Source of the DNA: Inhella proteolytica
GTDB taxonomy: Bacteria; Pseudomonadota; Gammaproteobacteria; Burkholderiales; Burkholderiaceae_C
Length of the DNA stretch: 64,000 nt
Assembly: GCF_016093275.1 (NCBI RefSeq)
Contig: NZ_JAEDAK010000008.1
Span: forward strand, 62,001-126,000
Direction: 5' to 3'
Both the position numbers and the translations under genes were made by a program. The notes below the pieces were generated by a model. It made no database searches, had not been told where the DNA came from, and saw only the letters and a list, made by a program, of their open reading frames with translations. Within the stretch, counting starts at the first letter, position 1, and each line of letters opens with the position of its first letter. Of this stretch, positions 1-9,615 are shown piece by piece.

Positions 1-913
1 GATCGATGCCGGCGCGCAGGCGTTGGTCCCACTCGCCCTGGCGAAGCAGCAGCTGGGTCAGCTGGGCGCCCAGCACATTGCCGCGGCCGTTGAACTGCAG
101 CGCGCCAGCGGCGGTGGGCGTGCTGCCGCCGTCCACGTTCGAGCGCACCGCATACAGATCGATGCGGCGCGCCGACTCGGGCAGCGGTGCCATGTAGTTG
201 AGCGAGAGGATGGATACCCGGCTGGGTTCCTCCACCGAGGTCTGCCAGTTCACGCTGGCCTGATGACCCCGCCCGCCCACGTCGGCGTGGCGCAGGCCGG
301 CGCTGATGCGGGTGCGGCCGGTCTGCTTGGTGCCGGTGTTGTCGAGCGCGAACTGCGGGCGCAGCACCGGGCCTTCGGTGACGATGACACGCGCGTCCAC
401 GGCACCGATCTTCTGACCCGGCTCCAGCGTGACCGCGAGCTTGCGCGCCGGGTTCTGGTTCGCCAGCTCGACCTGGCGGTTGATCTCGGCGATGCGCGGC
501 GTCTTGTCCTCCTGCAGGGAAGGCACGGCGCGGCGCACGGACTCGGCGCTGAACTGCTGCGTGCCGATGACGCTGATCAAGGCCAGCTTGCCCTCGAGCA
601 CGCGCACCTCGGCGACACCATCCGGCCCCGGCTGGAACACGCTGACCAGCACCGCGCCGTAGCCCGCCTCGCGGTACAGCGCCTGCAGGGCCAGCGCGGC
701 GGTGCGCAGCTCCTGGTTGCTGCGGGGGCCCAGATAGCGCGCCAGCACGGTCTGAAGGCGCGTGTTGTCGACCAAGCTGTTGCCGCTGATCTTGAAGGAT
801 TGGATGGCGCTGCCTGGCGCCGGGGCCGCGGTCTGCGCAGCCACCCCGACGCTGGCCGCCAGCAGGGCACCGGCCAGCCAGCGGGAGGAGGGAGTCAAGC
901 TCTTCTTGCCCAT
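1..913 (-). CDS. Two-partner secretion outer-membrane transporter (ShlB/FhaC/HecB family), 3' end outside window
   Basis: Only the first 304 codons are visible; the frame stays open to the left edge. The ATG at 913 is followed by a typical signal peptide (MGKKS, then a hydrophobic stretch ending near AAQ). Residues of about 35-115 look like the ShlB-type POTRA domain: FKISGNSLV, a GYGAVLV strand and VRVLEGK. The following residues resemble the start of the beta-barrel (RISAGLRHADVGGRGH). TpsB proteins of this family sit in the outer membrane and export one large TpsA exoprotein. No TpsA gene lies on the visible side, so any partner is to the left or elsewhere. The family call is firm; the substrate is unknown. 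Confidence 0.85.
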   Translation of the reverse strand, partial: MGKKSLTPSSRWLAGALLAASVGVAAQTAAPAPGSAIQSFKISGNSLVDNTRLQTVLARYLGPRSNQELRTAALALQALYREAGYGAVLVSVFQPGPDGVAEVRVLEGKLALISVIGTQQFSAESVRRAVPSLQEDKTPRIAEINRQVELANQNPARKLAVTLEPGQKIGAVDARVIVTEGPVLRPQFALDNTGTKQTGRTRISAGLRHADVGGRGHQASVNWQTSVEEPSRVSILSLNYMAPLPESARRIDLYAVRSNVDGGSTPTAAGALQFNGRGNVLGAQLTQLLLRQGEWDQRLRAGID

Positions 914-1052
914 GGTGTCTCGCTCTGAGTCGGGGCCGGATCCGCCGCGCGCTTCCTCTGCACGCGACGCTGGCGGGCCTCCCACGCCAGGCTCCGGGGG
1001 AGCTTAGCTTCCGGGGCCGGCGGCGAGTATGGCCGTGAGCAATTTCACACAA

Positions 1053-1074
1053 GGGCAAGCCCGGGGCCTTGCCC
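1053..1074 (-). terminator. Candidate rho-independent terminator after the PLP lyase gene
   Basis: A seven-base inverted repeat (GGGCAAG / CTTGCCC) lies about 20 bp beyond the lyase stop codon on the minus strand. The loop is GC-rich and the following tract is only weakly T-rich (TTGTG), so termination may be inefficient. Confidence 0.4.
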
Positions 1075-1091
1075 CGCAGCTCGGGGGGCGA

Positions 1092-2261
1092 TCAGAGCCC
1101 TTCGAAGGCCTGTGCCAGGTCGGCGATCAAGACTTCGGGCTCTTCGAGCCCAATGGCCAGGCGCAGCACCGTCTCTTCGCTGCGGTTCACGCTGCGCAGA
1201 TGCGTGAGGTCGTAGGGCACGGCCAGACTGACCGGCCCGCCCCAGCTCCAGGCCAGGCGGAACACGCGCAGCGCGTCCACCGCCGCCTCGATGCGTGCGC
1301 CCGGCGTGCCGGGCTGGAAACGCAAGGTCAGCAGGCCGGCGGCCGCACGGCACAGCTGCTTCCAGTGCACATGGCCCGGCGAGCCCGGCAACGCCGGGTG
1401 CAGCACCTGCGCCACTGCCGGGTGCTGCTGCGCCCAGGCCGCCACCTGGCGGGCGGCGGCGTCCTGGGCGGCGTAGCGCAGCGGCAGGCTGGCCAGGCCG
1501 CGGAGCACCAGCTCCACATCGTTGCCCCCCACGCCCAGGCCGCTGCGGCCATGCGTGGCGGCCAGGCGCTCGAACAAGGCGCGGTCGCGCGTGGCCACGG
1601 AGCCCATCAGCACATCCCCACCGCCGCTCGGGTACTTGGTGAGCGCATGGATGGTCAGGTCCACCCCGAGCGCAAAGGCGTCAAAGGCCAGCCCGGCGCC
1701 CCAGGTGTTGTCCAACGCGACCAGGGCCTGCGGCGCGCCCGCGCGCACCGCGGCGATCAGACCGAGCAGGTCAGGGAACTCCAGCGTGATCGAGCCCGGC
1801 GCCTCCAGCCACACCAGGCGTGTGGCCGGCGTCAGCTTGGCCGCCAGGTCAGCCGGGTCCAGCGGGTCGTACACCGCGTGGGCGATGCCCCAGGCGGCCA
1901 GCTCGTGGCGCGCGCTGTTGCGGCTGGGGCCGTAGACGTTGTCCGGGATCAGCAGCTGGTCGCCGCTCTTCAGCAGGCTGTGGTTGACAAGGTTCAGCGC
2001 CGCCAGGCCGCTGGGGGCCAGCAACACATGCTCGGCGCCTTCGAGCGTGGCCAGCCGCGCTTCCAGCGCGAAGGTGCTGGGCGTGCCGTGCAGGCCGTAG
2101 GTGTAGGCGTCACGGTCGGCCCAACGCACGCGCTTGAGCGCGGCGACGTTCTCAAAAAAGATCGAACTGCCCTTGTGCACCGCCACGGCGGGCGAGGCGA
2201 AGCCGGCCGGCGGCTGATAGGCGTGGTGGATCAGCTCGGCGGCAGGCTGGCGTTCGCTCAT
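1092..2261 (-). CDS. metC: Cystathionine beta-lyase-like PLP enzyme (Cys/Met metabolism family)
   Basis: A 389-residue member of the Cys/Met metabolism PLP family (fold type I), the usual length for cystathionine beta-lyase, which releases homocysteine from cystathionine. Visible family signatures are the YGLHGTPS segment near residue 55, the PSGLAA phosphate-binding loop, VALDNTWGAG (aspartate contacting the PLP ring) and ALTKYPSGGGDVLMG, whose lysine should form the Schiff base. SVNRSEETVLRLAIGLE near the C terminus matches the substrate-carboxylate arginine region. The ATG shares one base with the rimO stop codon, suggesting translational coupling. Gamma-synthase or other lyase specificity cannot be excluded from sequence alone. 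Confidence 0.85.
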   Translation of the reverse strand: MSERQPAAELIHHAYQPPAGFASPAVAVHKGSSIFFENVAALKRVRWADRDAYTYGLHGTPSTFALEARLATLEGAEHVLLAPSGLAALNLVNHSLLKSGDQLLIPDNVYGPSRNSARHELAAWGIAHAVYDPLDPADLAAKLTPATRLVWLEAPGSITLEFPDLLGLIAAVRAGAPQALVALDNTWGAGLAFDAFALGVDLTIHALTKYPSGGGDVLMGSVATRDRALFERLAATHGRSGLGVGGNDVELVLRGLASLPLRYAAQDAAARQVAAWAQQHPAVAQVLHPALPGSPGHVHWKQLCRAAAGLLTLRFQPGTPGARIEAAVDALRVFRLAWSWGGPVSLAVPYDLTHLRSVNRSEETVLRLAIGLEEPEVLIADLAQAFEGL

Positions 2262-3634
2262 CAGATGGGCATCGCGACGAGGTCGTGGCCCTCGGCGGCC
2301 ACCACACGGGCGCGGGTGAACTCGCCCACCTTCAGCTGCTTGCTGGCCTTTTCGGGCGGCAGCAGGCGCACCGTGCCGTCGATCTCCGGCGCATCGGCGT
2401 AGGAGCGCCCCACCCCACCCTTGCGGCCCAGGGCCGGCGCGCTGTCGATCAGCACCTGCAGGGTCTGGCCGACGCGGCGCTGCAGACGCTGCACCGACAC
2501 CTGCTCGGCCACCGCCATGAAGCGCGCGCGGCGCTCCTCGCGCAGGGCGTCGGGCAACTGGCCAGGCAGTTCGTTGGCGCTGGCGCCGTCCACCGGCGAG
2601 TAGGCGAAGCAGCCGGCACGGTCGATGCCGGCTTCGCGCACGAAGTTCAGCAGGTGCTCGAACTCCTCCTCGGTCTCGCCGGGGAAGCCGGCGATGAAGG
2701 TGGAGCGCACCACCAGGTCCGGGCAGGCCTCGCGCCAGCGCAGCAGGCGCTCGAGGTTCTTCTCGCCGCTGGCCGGGCGCTTCATGCGCTTGAGCATGTC
2801 GGGGTGCGAGTGCTGGAAGGGCACGTCCAGATAGGGCAGCACCAGGCCCTCGTTCATCAGCGGCAGCAGCTCGTCCACATGCGGGTAGGGGTAGACGTAG
2901 TGCAAGCGCACCCAGGCGCCATAGGGCTTGGCCAGTTCGCCCAGTTCGCGCACCAGGTCCAGCATGCGGGTCTTGACGGGCTTGCCGTCGAAGAAGCCGG
3001 TGCGGTACTTGGTGTCCACGCCATAGGCGCTGGTGTCCTGGCTGACGACCAGCAGCTCCTTGAGCCCGCCCTCGAACAGGGCCTTGGCCTCCTTCAGCAC
3101 ATCGCCAACTGGGCGGCTGACGAGGTCGCCACGCATGCTGGGGATGATGCAGAAGCTGCAGCGGTGGTTGCAGCCCTCGCTGATCTTCAGATAGGCGTAA
3201 TGCTTGGGCGTGAGCTTGATGCCGGCGGCCGGCACCAGGTCCATGAAGGGGTCGTGCGGCTTGGGCAGGTGCTGGTGCACCGCGTCCATCACCTCTTGCG
3301 TGGCGTGCGGGCCGGTCACGGCCAGCACCTTGGGGTGGATCTGCTGCACGAGGTTGGCGCCATCGGGGGCCTGCTTGGCGCCCAGGCAGCCGGTGACGAT
3401 GACCTTGCCGTTTTCGGCCAGGGCCTCGCCGATGGTGTCCAGGCTCTCCTTCACCGCGTCGTCGATGAAGCCGCAGGTGTTGACGATCACCAGGTCGGCA
3501 CCGGCAAAGGTCTTGCTGGTCTCGTAGCCCTCGGCGCTCAGCTGCGTCAGGATCAATTCGCTGTCGGTCAGGGCCTTCGGGCAGCCGAGCGACACAAAAC
3601 CCACCTTGGGGGTGGCGGCAACTTCAGTCGTCAT
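2261..3634 (-). CDS. rimO: Ribosomal protein S12 methylthiotransferase RimO
   Basis: A 457-residue radical-SAM enzyme that adds a methylthio group to the conserved aspartate of ribosomal protein S12. The N-terminal MTTase domain starts with [16 protein letters not shown]. The radical SAM cluster motif is [11 protein letters not shown], within [12 protein letters not shown]-terminal TRAM domain ends the protein ([19 protein letters not shown]). The ATG at 3634 was chosen because it overlaps the phaR stop codon and gives the standard RimO length; a longer upstream reading frame exists but runs through unrelated DNA. It lies second in a phaR-rimO-metC-like transcription unit. Confidence 0.97.
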   Translation of the reverse strand: MTTEVAATPKVGFVSLGCPKALTDSELILTQLSAEGYETSKTFAGADLVIVNTCGFIDDAVKESLDTIGEALAENGKVIVTGCLGAKQAPDGANLVQQIHPKVLAVTGPHATQEVMDAVHQHLPKPHDPFMDLVPAAGIKLTPKHYAYLKISEGCNHRCSFCIIPSMRGDLVSRPVGDVLKEAKALFEGGLKELLVVSQDTSAYGVDTKYRTGFFDGKPVKTRMLDLVRELGELAKPYGAWVRLHYVYPYPHVDELLPLMNEGLVLPYLDVPFQHSHPDMLKRMKRPASGEKNLERLLRWREACPDLVVRSTFIAGFPGETEEEFEHLLNFVREAGIDRAGCFAYSPVDGASANELPGQLPDALREERRARFMAVAEQVSVQRLQRRVGQTLQVLIDSAPALGRKGGVGRSYADAPEIDGTVRLLPPEKASKQLKVGEFTRARVVAAEGHDLVAMPI

Positions 3635-4206
3635 CACTTCGTCTTTCCAAATCCGGGCATGCCGGGGAACAGCGCCCCCTTGGCCATCTGCTCCTGCATC
3701 TGCACGAACAGGTTCTTGCTTTGCTCGATGTAATTGCCCATCAGGCCCTGCATCATGGGCGCCTGGCCCTGCATGAACTGGGCCCAGGCCTCGGGCGTGG
3801 CACCCAGGCCGCCGCTGTGCTCGGCAAAGCGCTGCTGCAGCTCCGTGAAGGTCTGCAGATTGCGCGCCAGGTAGTCCTGCAGCACGCCCTGCATGGCCTG
3901 GCCGTAGAAGCGGATGATCTGCTGCAGCATCGGCGTGGAGAACATCGGCACGCCGCCAGTCTCCTCCTCCAAGATGATCTGCAGAAGGATGGAGCGGGTC
4001 AGGTCTTCGCTGGTCTTGGCGTCGCGCACCTCGAAGTCTTCGCCGCCCAGCACCATGGCCTTGACGTCCTGCAGGGTCACGTAGGCGCTGGTCTGGGTGT
4101 CGTAGAGCCGGCGGTTGGGGTACTTCTTGAGGATGCGCGGCCCGCCCGCACCGGAGCCTTGCGGCGCGGTGTCGTCGGGGGCGGCCGCTCGGCGCCTTGT
4201 GGCCAT
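3634..4206 (-). CDS. phaR: Polyhydroxyalkanoate synthesis repressor PhaR
   Basis: A 190-residue protein with the PHB/PHA accumulation regulator DNA-binding domain at residues of about 25-85 ([23 protein letters not shown]). The PHB_acc domain follows ([22 protein letters not shown]). In betaproteobacteria PhaR represses phasin and PHA-cycle genes and is released by binding PHB granules. The C-terminal part is rich in Met and Gln ([19 protein letters not shown]), as is common for this family. Together with the 3-hydroxybutyrate dehydrogenase at 19.2 kb it implies that the host stores PHB; phaCAB are not in this window. Its stop codon overlaps the rimO start by one base. Confidence 0.95.
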   Translation of the reverse strand: MATRRRAAAPDDTAPQGSGAGGPRILKKYPNRRLYDTQTSAYVTLQDVKAMVLGGEDFEVRDAKTSEDLTRSILLQIILEEETGGVPMFSTPMLQQIIRFYGQAMQGVLQDYLARNLQTFTELQQRFAEHSGGLGATPEAWAQFMQGQAPMMQGLMGNYIEQSKNLFVQMQEQMAKGALFPGMPGFGKTK

Positions 4207-4330
4207 GGGGGATTCCCGGGGTGCAGAAAGGGGCGAATTTTAGGAGGGGCCGGGGACATCGCCTGAACTTCTGCAAGGGCCGGCGAATCGGCGTACAAAG
4301 CCCGCTTTTCCGCCACCCCACAGGCCCGAC

Positions 4331-4789
<459 letters not shown>

Positions 4790-4802
4790 AGGGGAACCCA
4801 CC

Positions 4803-7022
4803 ATGCTGATGGACCGCATCGCCCTGCCCGTCGCCACGCCCTCGCGCCGGCGCTTCCTCACGCTCACGGTGGGTGGCCTCACCGGCCTTGCGCTGGCGCC
4901 TGGATTGGCCCTCGCGCAGGCCGGCGCACCCAAGCCCAAGCCCGGCCAGGCCCCCACCGAGCAGCCTCCCGCCTTCGTGCACATTGCGCCGGACGGCAAG
5001 ACCACCATCCTGTGCAACCGCATGGACATGGGCCAGGGCATTGAGACCGCGCTGGCCATGATCTGCGCCGAGGAACTGGACGCCGACTGGGCCCAGGTCC
5101 ACACCGGCTTCGGCGATCAGAAACCCCATTACGTCGACCCGGCCATGGGCATGCACCTGACCGGGGGCTCCAACTCCATCAAGAACAGCTATGCCCAGTA
5201 CCGCGAGCTGGGCGCGCGCGCCCGCGCGATGTTGCTGGCGGCCGCGGCCCAGCAATGGCAGCAGCCGGTGGCCAGCCTGCGCACGGAAGCCGGCCGCGTC
5301 ATCGGCAACGGCCGCAGCGCCGGCTATGGAGAGCTGTTCGCCGCCGCCATGCAGCAGCCCGTGCCCGAGGCCGTGGGGCTGAAGGATCCGAAGGACTTCC
5401 GGCTGATCGGCAAGCCCACCGGGCTGAAGGTCTCGCGCGCCAAGAGCAGTGGCACGCAAACCTATGGCATGGACATCCGCCTGCCGGGCATGAAGACCGC
5501 CGTCATCCAGCGCCCGCCGGTGTTCAACGGCAAGGTGGCCGGATTCGACCCCGCCCCCGCCCTGGCCGTGCCCGGCGTGCGCGCCGTCTTCAAGGTGGCG
5601 CTGGACCGCGGCGGCGAAGGCGTGGCCGTGGTGGCCGATGGCTACTGGCCTGCCAGCCAAGGCCGCCAGGCGCTGAAGATCGACTGGAACCTCGCCGGCC
5701 TGGAGCGCCCCGACACCGAGCGCATGCGCAAGGACTACCTGGCCATGGCGCAGCAGGAAGGCAAGCTGGTGCCCGACCCGCACTTCCGCAAGGAACTGCC
5801 TGCGGCCGACAAGTCCGCCAAGCGCATCGTCGCGGAGTTCGTCTTCCCCTACCTGAACCACGCGCAAATGGAACCGCTGGCCTGCACGGTCGATCTGCAG
5901 CCCGATGCCTGCCAGCTCTACTACGCCTCCCAGATGCCGGGCGTGGATGCCGGCGCGGTGGCGCAGCTCACCGGCCTGCCCTACGGCAAGGTGCAGATCC
6001 ATGTGCAAATGGCCGGCGGCGGCTTTGGCCGCCGCGCCACGCCCAGCGCCGAATTCGTGCGCGAGGCCGTGGCAGTGGCCCAGGGCCTGGCCGCGGCGGG
6101 GCAGCGCGCGCCGGTCAAGGTGGTGTGGAGCCGCGAGGACGACATGAAGAGCGGCTACTACCGCCCCTTCACCGTTCACCGCGCCGAGATCGGCTTCGAT
6201 GCACAGGGCCAGGTGCAGGCCTGGCACCATCGCATCGTCAGCCAGAGCATCGTCAGCGGCTCGCCCTTCGAGCCCTTCATGGTCAAGGACGGCGTGGACG
6301 CCACCACGCCCGAGGGCATGGGCGAGCCCTACCAGGTGCCGATGCGGCTCTCGGTGCACCACCCCAAGCAGAACGTGCCGGTGCTGTGGTGGCGCTCGGT
6401 CGGCTCCACCCACACGGCCTATGTGATGGAGACGCTGATCGACGAGATCGCCATGACCACCAAGCAGGACCCGGTGGCCTACCGCCTGAAGATGATGGCG
6501 CCGGAGGCCAAGCGCACCCGCGCCGCGCTGGAACTGGCGGTGGAAAAGAGCGGCTATGGCAAGCGCAAGCTGCCTGCCGGCCAGGCCTGGGGTGTGGCCG
6601 TGCATGCCAGCTTCAACTCGGTGGTGGCCTATGTGGTCGTGGCCTCGCTCGAAGGCAAGGGCAAGAACCGCCGCCCGCGCCTGCACGAGGTACACGCCGG
6701 CGTGCACTGCAACCTCTGTGTGAACCCGCGCACCGTGGAAGCCCAGGTGCAGGGCGCCGCGCTGATGGCCCTGGGCACCACCATGCCCACGCACCGCATC
6801 ACGCTGAAGGATGGCGTGGTCGAGCAGGGCAACTTCCACGAGGTGGCCATGCCGCGCATCACCGACACCCCCAAGGTGCTGGCCGTGCACATCGTGCCCT
6901 CGCAGGAGCCGCCGACCGGCATGGGCGAGCCCGGCCTGCCGCCGCTGGCTCCCGCTTTGGCCAACGCGGTGGCGCGCCTCACCGGCCAGCGCCAGCGCGA
7001 ACTGCCCTTCCGCTTCGCTTGA
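4803..7022 (+). CDS. Molybdopterin-binding large subunit of xanthine dehydrogenase-family hydroxylase (IorB-like)
   Basis: A 739-residue catalytic subunit. The ATG at 4803 is preceded by a GAAGGGGAA ribosome-binding site and begins a twin-arginine signal ([12 protein letters not shown]), so the enzyme is probably exported folded to the periplasm. Two aldehyde-oxidase/xanthine-dehydrogenase repeats are seen: [19 protein letters not shown] near residue 80, and [12 protein letters not shown] (molybdopterin-contacting glycine loop) near residue 410. The C terminus has the [16 protein letters not shown] segment holding the catalytic glutamate of the family. It pairs with the small subunit immediately upstream. 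MocA/CoxI-type maturation genes are absent from the neighbourhood. Substrate could be an N-heterocycle or an aldehyde. Confidence 0.9.
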   Translation: MLMDRIALPVATPSRRRFLTLTVGGLTGLALAPGLALAQAGAPKPKPGQAPTEQPPAFVHIAPDGKTTILCNRMDMGQGIETALAMICAEELDADWAQVHTGFGDQKPHYVDPAMGMHLTGGSNSIKNSYAQYRELGARARAMLLAAAAQQWQQPVASLRTEAGRVIGNGRSAGYGELFAAAMQQPVPEAVGLKDPKDFRLIGKPTGLKVSRAKSSGTQTYGMDIRLPGMKTAVIQRPPVFNGKVAGFDPAPALAVPGVRAVFKVALDRGGEGVAVVADGYWPASQGRQALKIDWNLAGLERPDTERMRKDYLAMAQQEGKLVPDPHFRKELPAADKSAKRIVAEFVFPYLNHAQMEPLACTVDLQPDACQLYYASQMPGVDAGAVAQLTGLPYGKVQIHVQMAGGGFGRRATPSAEFVREAVAVAQGLAAAGQRAPVKVVWSREDDMKSGYYRPFTVHRAEIGFDAQGQVQAWHHRIVSQSIVSGSPFEPFMVKDGVDATTPEGMGEPYQVPMRLSVHHPKQNVPVLWWRSVGSTHTAYVMETLIDEIAMTTKQDPVAYRLKMMAPEAKRTRAALELAVEKSGYGKRKLPAGQAWGVAVHASFNSVVAYVVVASLEGKGKNRRPRLHEVHAGVHCNLCVNPRTVEAQVQGAALMALGTTMPTHRITLKDGVVEQGNFHEVAMPRITDTPKVLAVHIVPSQEPPTGMGEPGLPPLAPALANAVARLTGQRQRELPFRFA

Positions 7023-7030
7023 CTCAGGTT

Positions 7031-7050
7031 GCCGGGGCTGCGGCCCCGGC
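7031..7050. terminator. Bidirectional hairpin between convergent genes
   Basis: A perfect 8-bp stem (GCCGGGGC / GCCCCGGC) with a four-base loop lies between the molybdenum hydroxylase stop and the convergent cytochrome stop. No clear T tract follows on either side, so it may act as a weak terminator or mRNA 3' end stabiliser. Confidence 0.5.
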
Positions 7051-7064
7051 CTTGCAGGGGAGCC

Positions 7065-7400
7065 TCAAGGGAACCGGTAGTAATCGCGGTTCAGCACCGC
7101 CGCGATCGCCGTCACTTCCTCGGGGAAGAGGCTGAGGTTCAGTTCGGTATTGCAGTTTTCCACCATCCCGCGCAGCAGGCCGGGGCCGTTGATGCGGCCC
7201 TTGGGGCGGTAGATGGCCGAGCCGTCGCCGCCCATCCTGCGGGCATGGCATTCGGCGCAGCGGTGCTCCTTCAGCAGACGCTCGCCCAGCCCCAGGTCGG
7301 CATCGCGAAACAGCTCGGCCGCGGGCGGCGTCTGGGCCAGCGCCGCCCCGCCCAGCAGCAGCGCACCGAGCGGGATCCAGTCCTTCCAGGTCTTGTTCAT
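7065..7400 (-). CDS. Small periplasmic c-type cytochrome (single CXXCH)
   Basis: A 111-residue protein with an N-terminal export signal (MNKTWKDWIPLGALLLGGAALAQ) and one haem-binding motif CAECH near residue 50. The body (GGDGSAIYRPKGRING, CNTELNLSLFPEEV, VLNRDYYRF) resembles a family of small cytochromes often encoded beside oxidoreductases. The ATG at 7400 was chosen because it starts the signal peptide; a longer frame adds unrelated residues. It lies 13 bp downstream of the thioredoxin-like gene and probably shares its transcript. It could accept electrons from the neighbouring molybdenum hydroxylase or from the flavocytochrome; this is inference. Confidence 0.82.
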   Translation of the reverse strand: MNKTWKDWIPLGALLLGGAALAQTPPAAELFRDADLGLGERLLKEHRCAECHARRMGGDGSAIYRPKGRINGPGLLRGMVENCNTELNLSLFPEEVTAIAAVLNRDYYRFP

Positions 7401-7413
7401 CGTGCTCTCCGGT

Positions 7414-7887
7414 TCAGGCCTTGGCCAAGGCCAGCAGTTCCAGCACATCTTCCTCGAACATCTCGCCGGGCACCACCGCGCGCACCGCGCCGCGGCGGTC
7501 GATCGCCACCGTCAGGGGCATCACCGCGCGCGGGCTGAACAGCGGACGAAGGCTCGGGCCCTGCATCGTCACCGGGAAGCTATAGCCCGCCTTGGCCAGG
7601 TAGCTGCGCACCACCGCCGGTTCGCGGTCCAGCGCCGCACCCAGCACCTGCAGGCGCAGGCCCTGGCTGGCGCGATGGAGCTTTTCCACATGCTGGTTGT
7701 GGCGCCGGCAAAACGGGCAGTGGGTGGCAAAGAACACCAGCACCGCCGCGCGATCCTGCCAATGCGCGGGCGCCAGGCTGCCGCCGTCCAGCAGCTCAAT
7801 CTGCGGCCAATCGTGCCTGCCGCCCTGCCCTGCCAGGGCGGGGGTGCTGAGGGCCTGTAGCAGCAGCAGGCGGCGCGTCTTGTCCAT
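7414..7887 (-). CDS. Exported thioredoxin-like (TlpA/ResA type) protein
   Basis: A 157-residue protein with an N-terminal hydrophobic segment (RRLLLLQALSTPALA) and a thioredoxin fold. The active-site motif is CPFC at about residue 57 (LVFFATHCPFCRRHN), and the cis-proline region is near AVMPLTVAIDRRG. TlpA/ResA-type proteins act as periplasmic disulfide reductants, often serving cytochrome c maturation or protection of redox enzymes. The ATG at 7887 is used; an in-frame ATG eleven codons upstream (MHSFRLIF) is possible. It is transcribed with the small cytochrome and is divergent from the cytochrome/flavocytochrome pair, so all four genes may serve one periplasmic redox function. Confidence 0.82.
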   Translation of the reverse strand: MDKTRRLLLLQALSTPALAGQGGRHDWPQIELLDGGSLAPAHWQDRAAVLVFFATHCPFCRRHNQHVEKLHRASQGLRLQVLGAALDREPAVVRSYLAKAGYSFPVTMQGPSLRPLFSPRAVMPLTVAIDRRGAVRAVVPGEMFEEDVLELLALAKA

Positions 7888-7999
7888 CGATCTGAATATA
7901 AGCCTAAACGAATGCATAAGCAGATGGCGAAGCTCCGCTTGTGAGCCCGCGGCCTGCGGTGTAGAACCCGGCCGCCCCCACCTTCTGCAAGGACGCACG

Positions 8000-8320
8000 A
8001 TGCAGCTCCTCCCCACGCTCGGCCTGGCGCTGGCCTTGGCCCTGAGCCACGGCCTCGCTCACGCCCAGGGTTTCGACCCGCAGTTGCAGGCCCGCAGCCT
8101 GGCCGCCACCTGCGCCAACTGCCACGGCACGCATGGCCAGGCGCGCGGCGACATGAAGCCCCTGGCCGGCATGCCGGCCGAGAAGATGCTCGCGGCACTG
8201 GCCGATTTCAAGAGCGGCGCCCAGCCCGCCACCGTGATGCACCAGATCGCCAAGGGCTACACCGAGGAGCAGCTCAAGCTCGTCGCCGCCTATTTCGCCG
8301 CCCAGCCGGCGCGCCGCTGA
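8000..8320 (+). CDS. c-type cytochrome subunit, flavocytochrome c sulfide dehydrogenase type
   Basis: A 106-residue periplasmic cytochrome with a signal peptide ending near AHAQ and one CANCH haem site (CANCHGTHGQ) around residue 38. The axial methionine is probably in MPAEKM or in VMHQIAKGYTEEQL. The length, the class I cytochrome fold and the immediately downstream FAD subunit (14 bp gap) fit the haem subunit of flavocytochrome c sulfide dehydrogenase (FccA/SoxE-like). It would receive electrons from the flavoprotein and pass them to the respiratory chain. A Shine-Dalgarno-like AAGGA precedes the ATG. Confidence 0.85.
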   Translation: MQLLPTLGLALALALSHGLAHAQGFDPQLQARSLAATCANCHGTHGQARGDMKPLAGMPAEKMLAALADFKSGAQPATVMHQIAKGYTEEQLKLVAAYFAAQPARR

Positions 8321-8334
8321 AGGGAGCCGTTGCC

Positions 8335-9615
8335 ATGAAGCATTTGCATCCCTCGCGCCGCCAGCTGCTGGCGGGTGCCGCCGCCCTGCCCCTACTGAAC
8401 CTGGCCGGCTGCGCCAGTGCGCCATCCGGCCCCTCGCTGGGCCGCGTCGTCGTCATCGGCGGAGGCTTTGGCGGCGCCACTGCGGCGCGCTACCTGCGCC
8501 TGTGGGGCGGCAACATCGACGTCACCTTGGTCGAGCGCAACCCGGCTTTCGTTTCCTGCCCGATCTCCAACCTCGTGCTGGGTGGCTTCAAGCAGATGGC
8601 CGACATCACCCAAGGCTATGAGGGCCTGCGCCAGGCGGGCGTGCAGGTGCTGCAGGGCGAGGCCCAGGCCATCGACGTCGCGGCGCGCAAGGTCCGCCTG
8701 GCCGATGGCCGCGAGTTGCCCTACGACCGCCTGGTGGTCTCGCCCGGCGTGGACTTCATGCTCGATCAGGTGGGTGGCCTGGCCGCCGCGCTGGACAAGG
8801 GCGAGATCCAGCATGCCTGGAAGGCCGGCCCGCAGACCCTGGCGCTGCGCCGCCAGCTCGAACTGATGCCCGATGGCGGCGTGTTCGCCATCTCCATCCC
8901 CAAGGCGCCCTACCGCTGCCCCCCCGGCCCCTACGAGCGCGCCTGCGTGGTGGCGGCCTATCTGAAGCAGCACAAGCCGCGCGCCAAGGTGCTGGTGCTG
9001 GATGCCAACCCCGAGGTGCAGTCCAAGAAGGCCCTGTTCGAGAAGGCCTTCAAGGACTACTACGGCGGCATCCTGGAGTACCGCCCGAACGCCGAGCTCA
9101 AGGAGGTCAGCGGCACGTTGGCCAAGCTGGAGTTCGAGGACGTGAAAGCCGATGTGCTGAACGTGATTCCGCCGCAGCGCGCTGGCGACATCGCCCGCCA
9201 GGCCGGGCTGATCACCGTCAACCAGCGCTGGTGCGGCGTGAACTGGCTGACGATGGAGTCGCTGGCCGTGCCGGGCGTGCATGTGCTGGGCGACTCGGTG
9301 ATGCCCGGACCGCTGATGCCCAAGTCCGGCCACATGGCCAACCAGCATGCCAAGCTGGCGGCGGCGGCCATCATCCAGCTGCTCAAGGGCGAGCCGGTGA
9401 ACCCCAGCCCGGTGGTGATGAACACCTGCTACAGCTTCGTCAGCGCCAAGGAGGCCATCCATGTGGCCACCGTGCACCAGTACGACGCGGCCGAGAAGAT
9501 CGTCAAGACCGTGCCCGGCTCGGGCGGGGTATCGGCGGCCATCAACCAGATCGAGGGACGCTATGCGCTGGGCTGGGCGCAGAACATCTGGGCGGACATG
9601 CTGAACCTGCCGTGA
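8335..9615 (+). CDS. Flavocytochrome c sulfide dehydrogenase flavin-binding subunit (FccB/SoxF-like)
   Basis: A 426-residue FAD enzyme that oxidises sulfide (or a related thiol) to polysulfide/sulfur in the periplasm. The Tat-type leader SRRQLLAGAAALPLL is followed by the FAD Rossmann motif VVIGGGFGGATAARYL. Family features are FVSCPISNLVLGG, YRCPPGPYERAC (redox-active cysteine regions) and GDSVMPGPLMPKSGHMANQHAK at the second FAD-binding site, which is typical of FCSD. The C-terminal FCSD_flav_bind domain covers about residues 355-426. The length matches the family. No other sox genes lie nearby, so it may serve sulfide detoxification rather than chemolithotrophic growth. Its last 74 bp overlap the convergent acyltransferase gene. 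Confidence 0.92.
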   Translation: MKHLHPSRRQLLAGAAALPLLNLAGCASAPSGPSLGRVVVIGGGFGGATAARYLRLWGGNIDVTLVERNPAFVSCPISNLVLGGFKQMADITQGYEGLRQAGVQVLQGEAQAIDVAARKVRLADGRELPYDRLVVSPGVDFMLDQVGGLAAALDKGEIQHAWKAGPQTLALRRQLELMPDGGVFAISIPKAPYRCPPGPYERACVVAAYLKQHKPRAKVLVLDANPEVQSKKALFEKAFKDYYGGILEYRPNAELKEVSGTLAKLEFEDVKADVLNVIPPQRAGDIARQAGLITVNQRWCGVNWLTMESLAVPGVHVLGDSVMPGPLMPKSGHMANQHAKLAAAAIIQLLKGEPVNPSPVVMNTCYSFVSAKEAIHVATVHQYDAAEKIVKTVPGSGGVSAAINQIEGRYALGWAQNIWADMLNLP

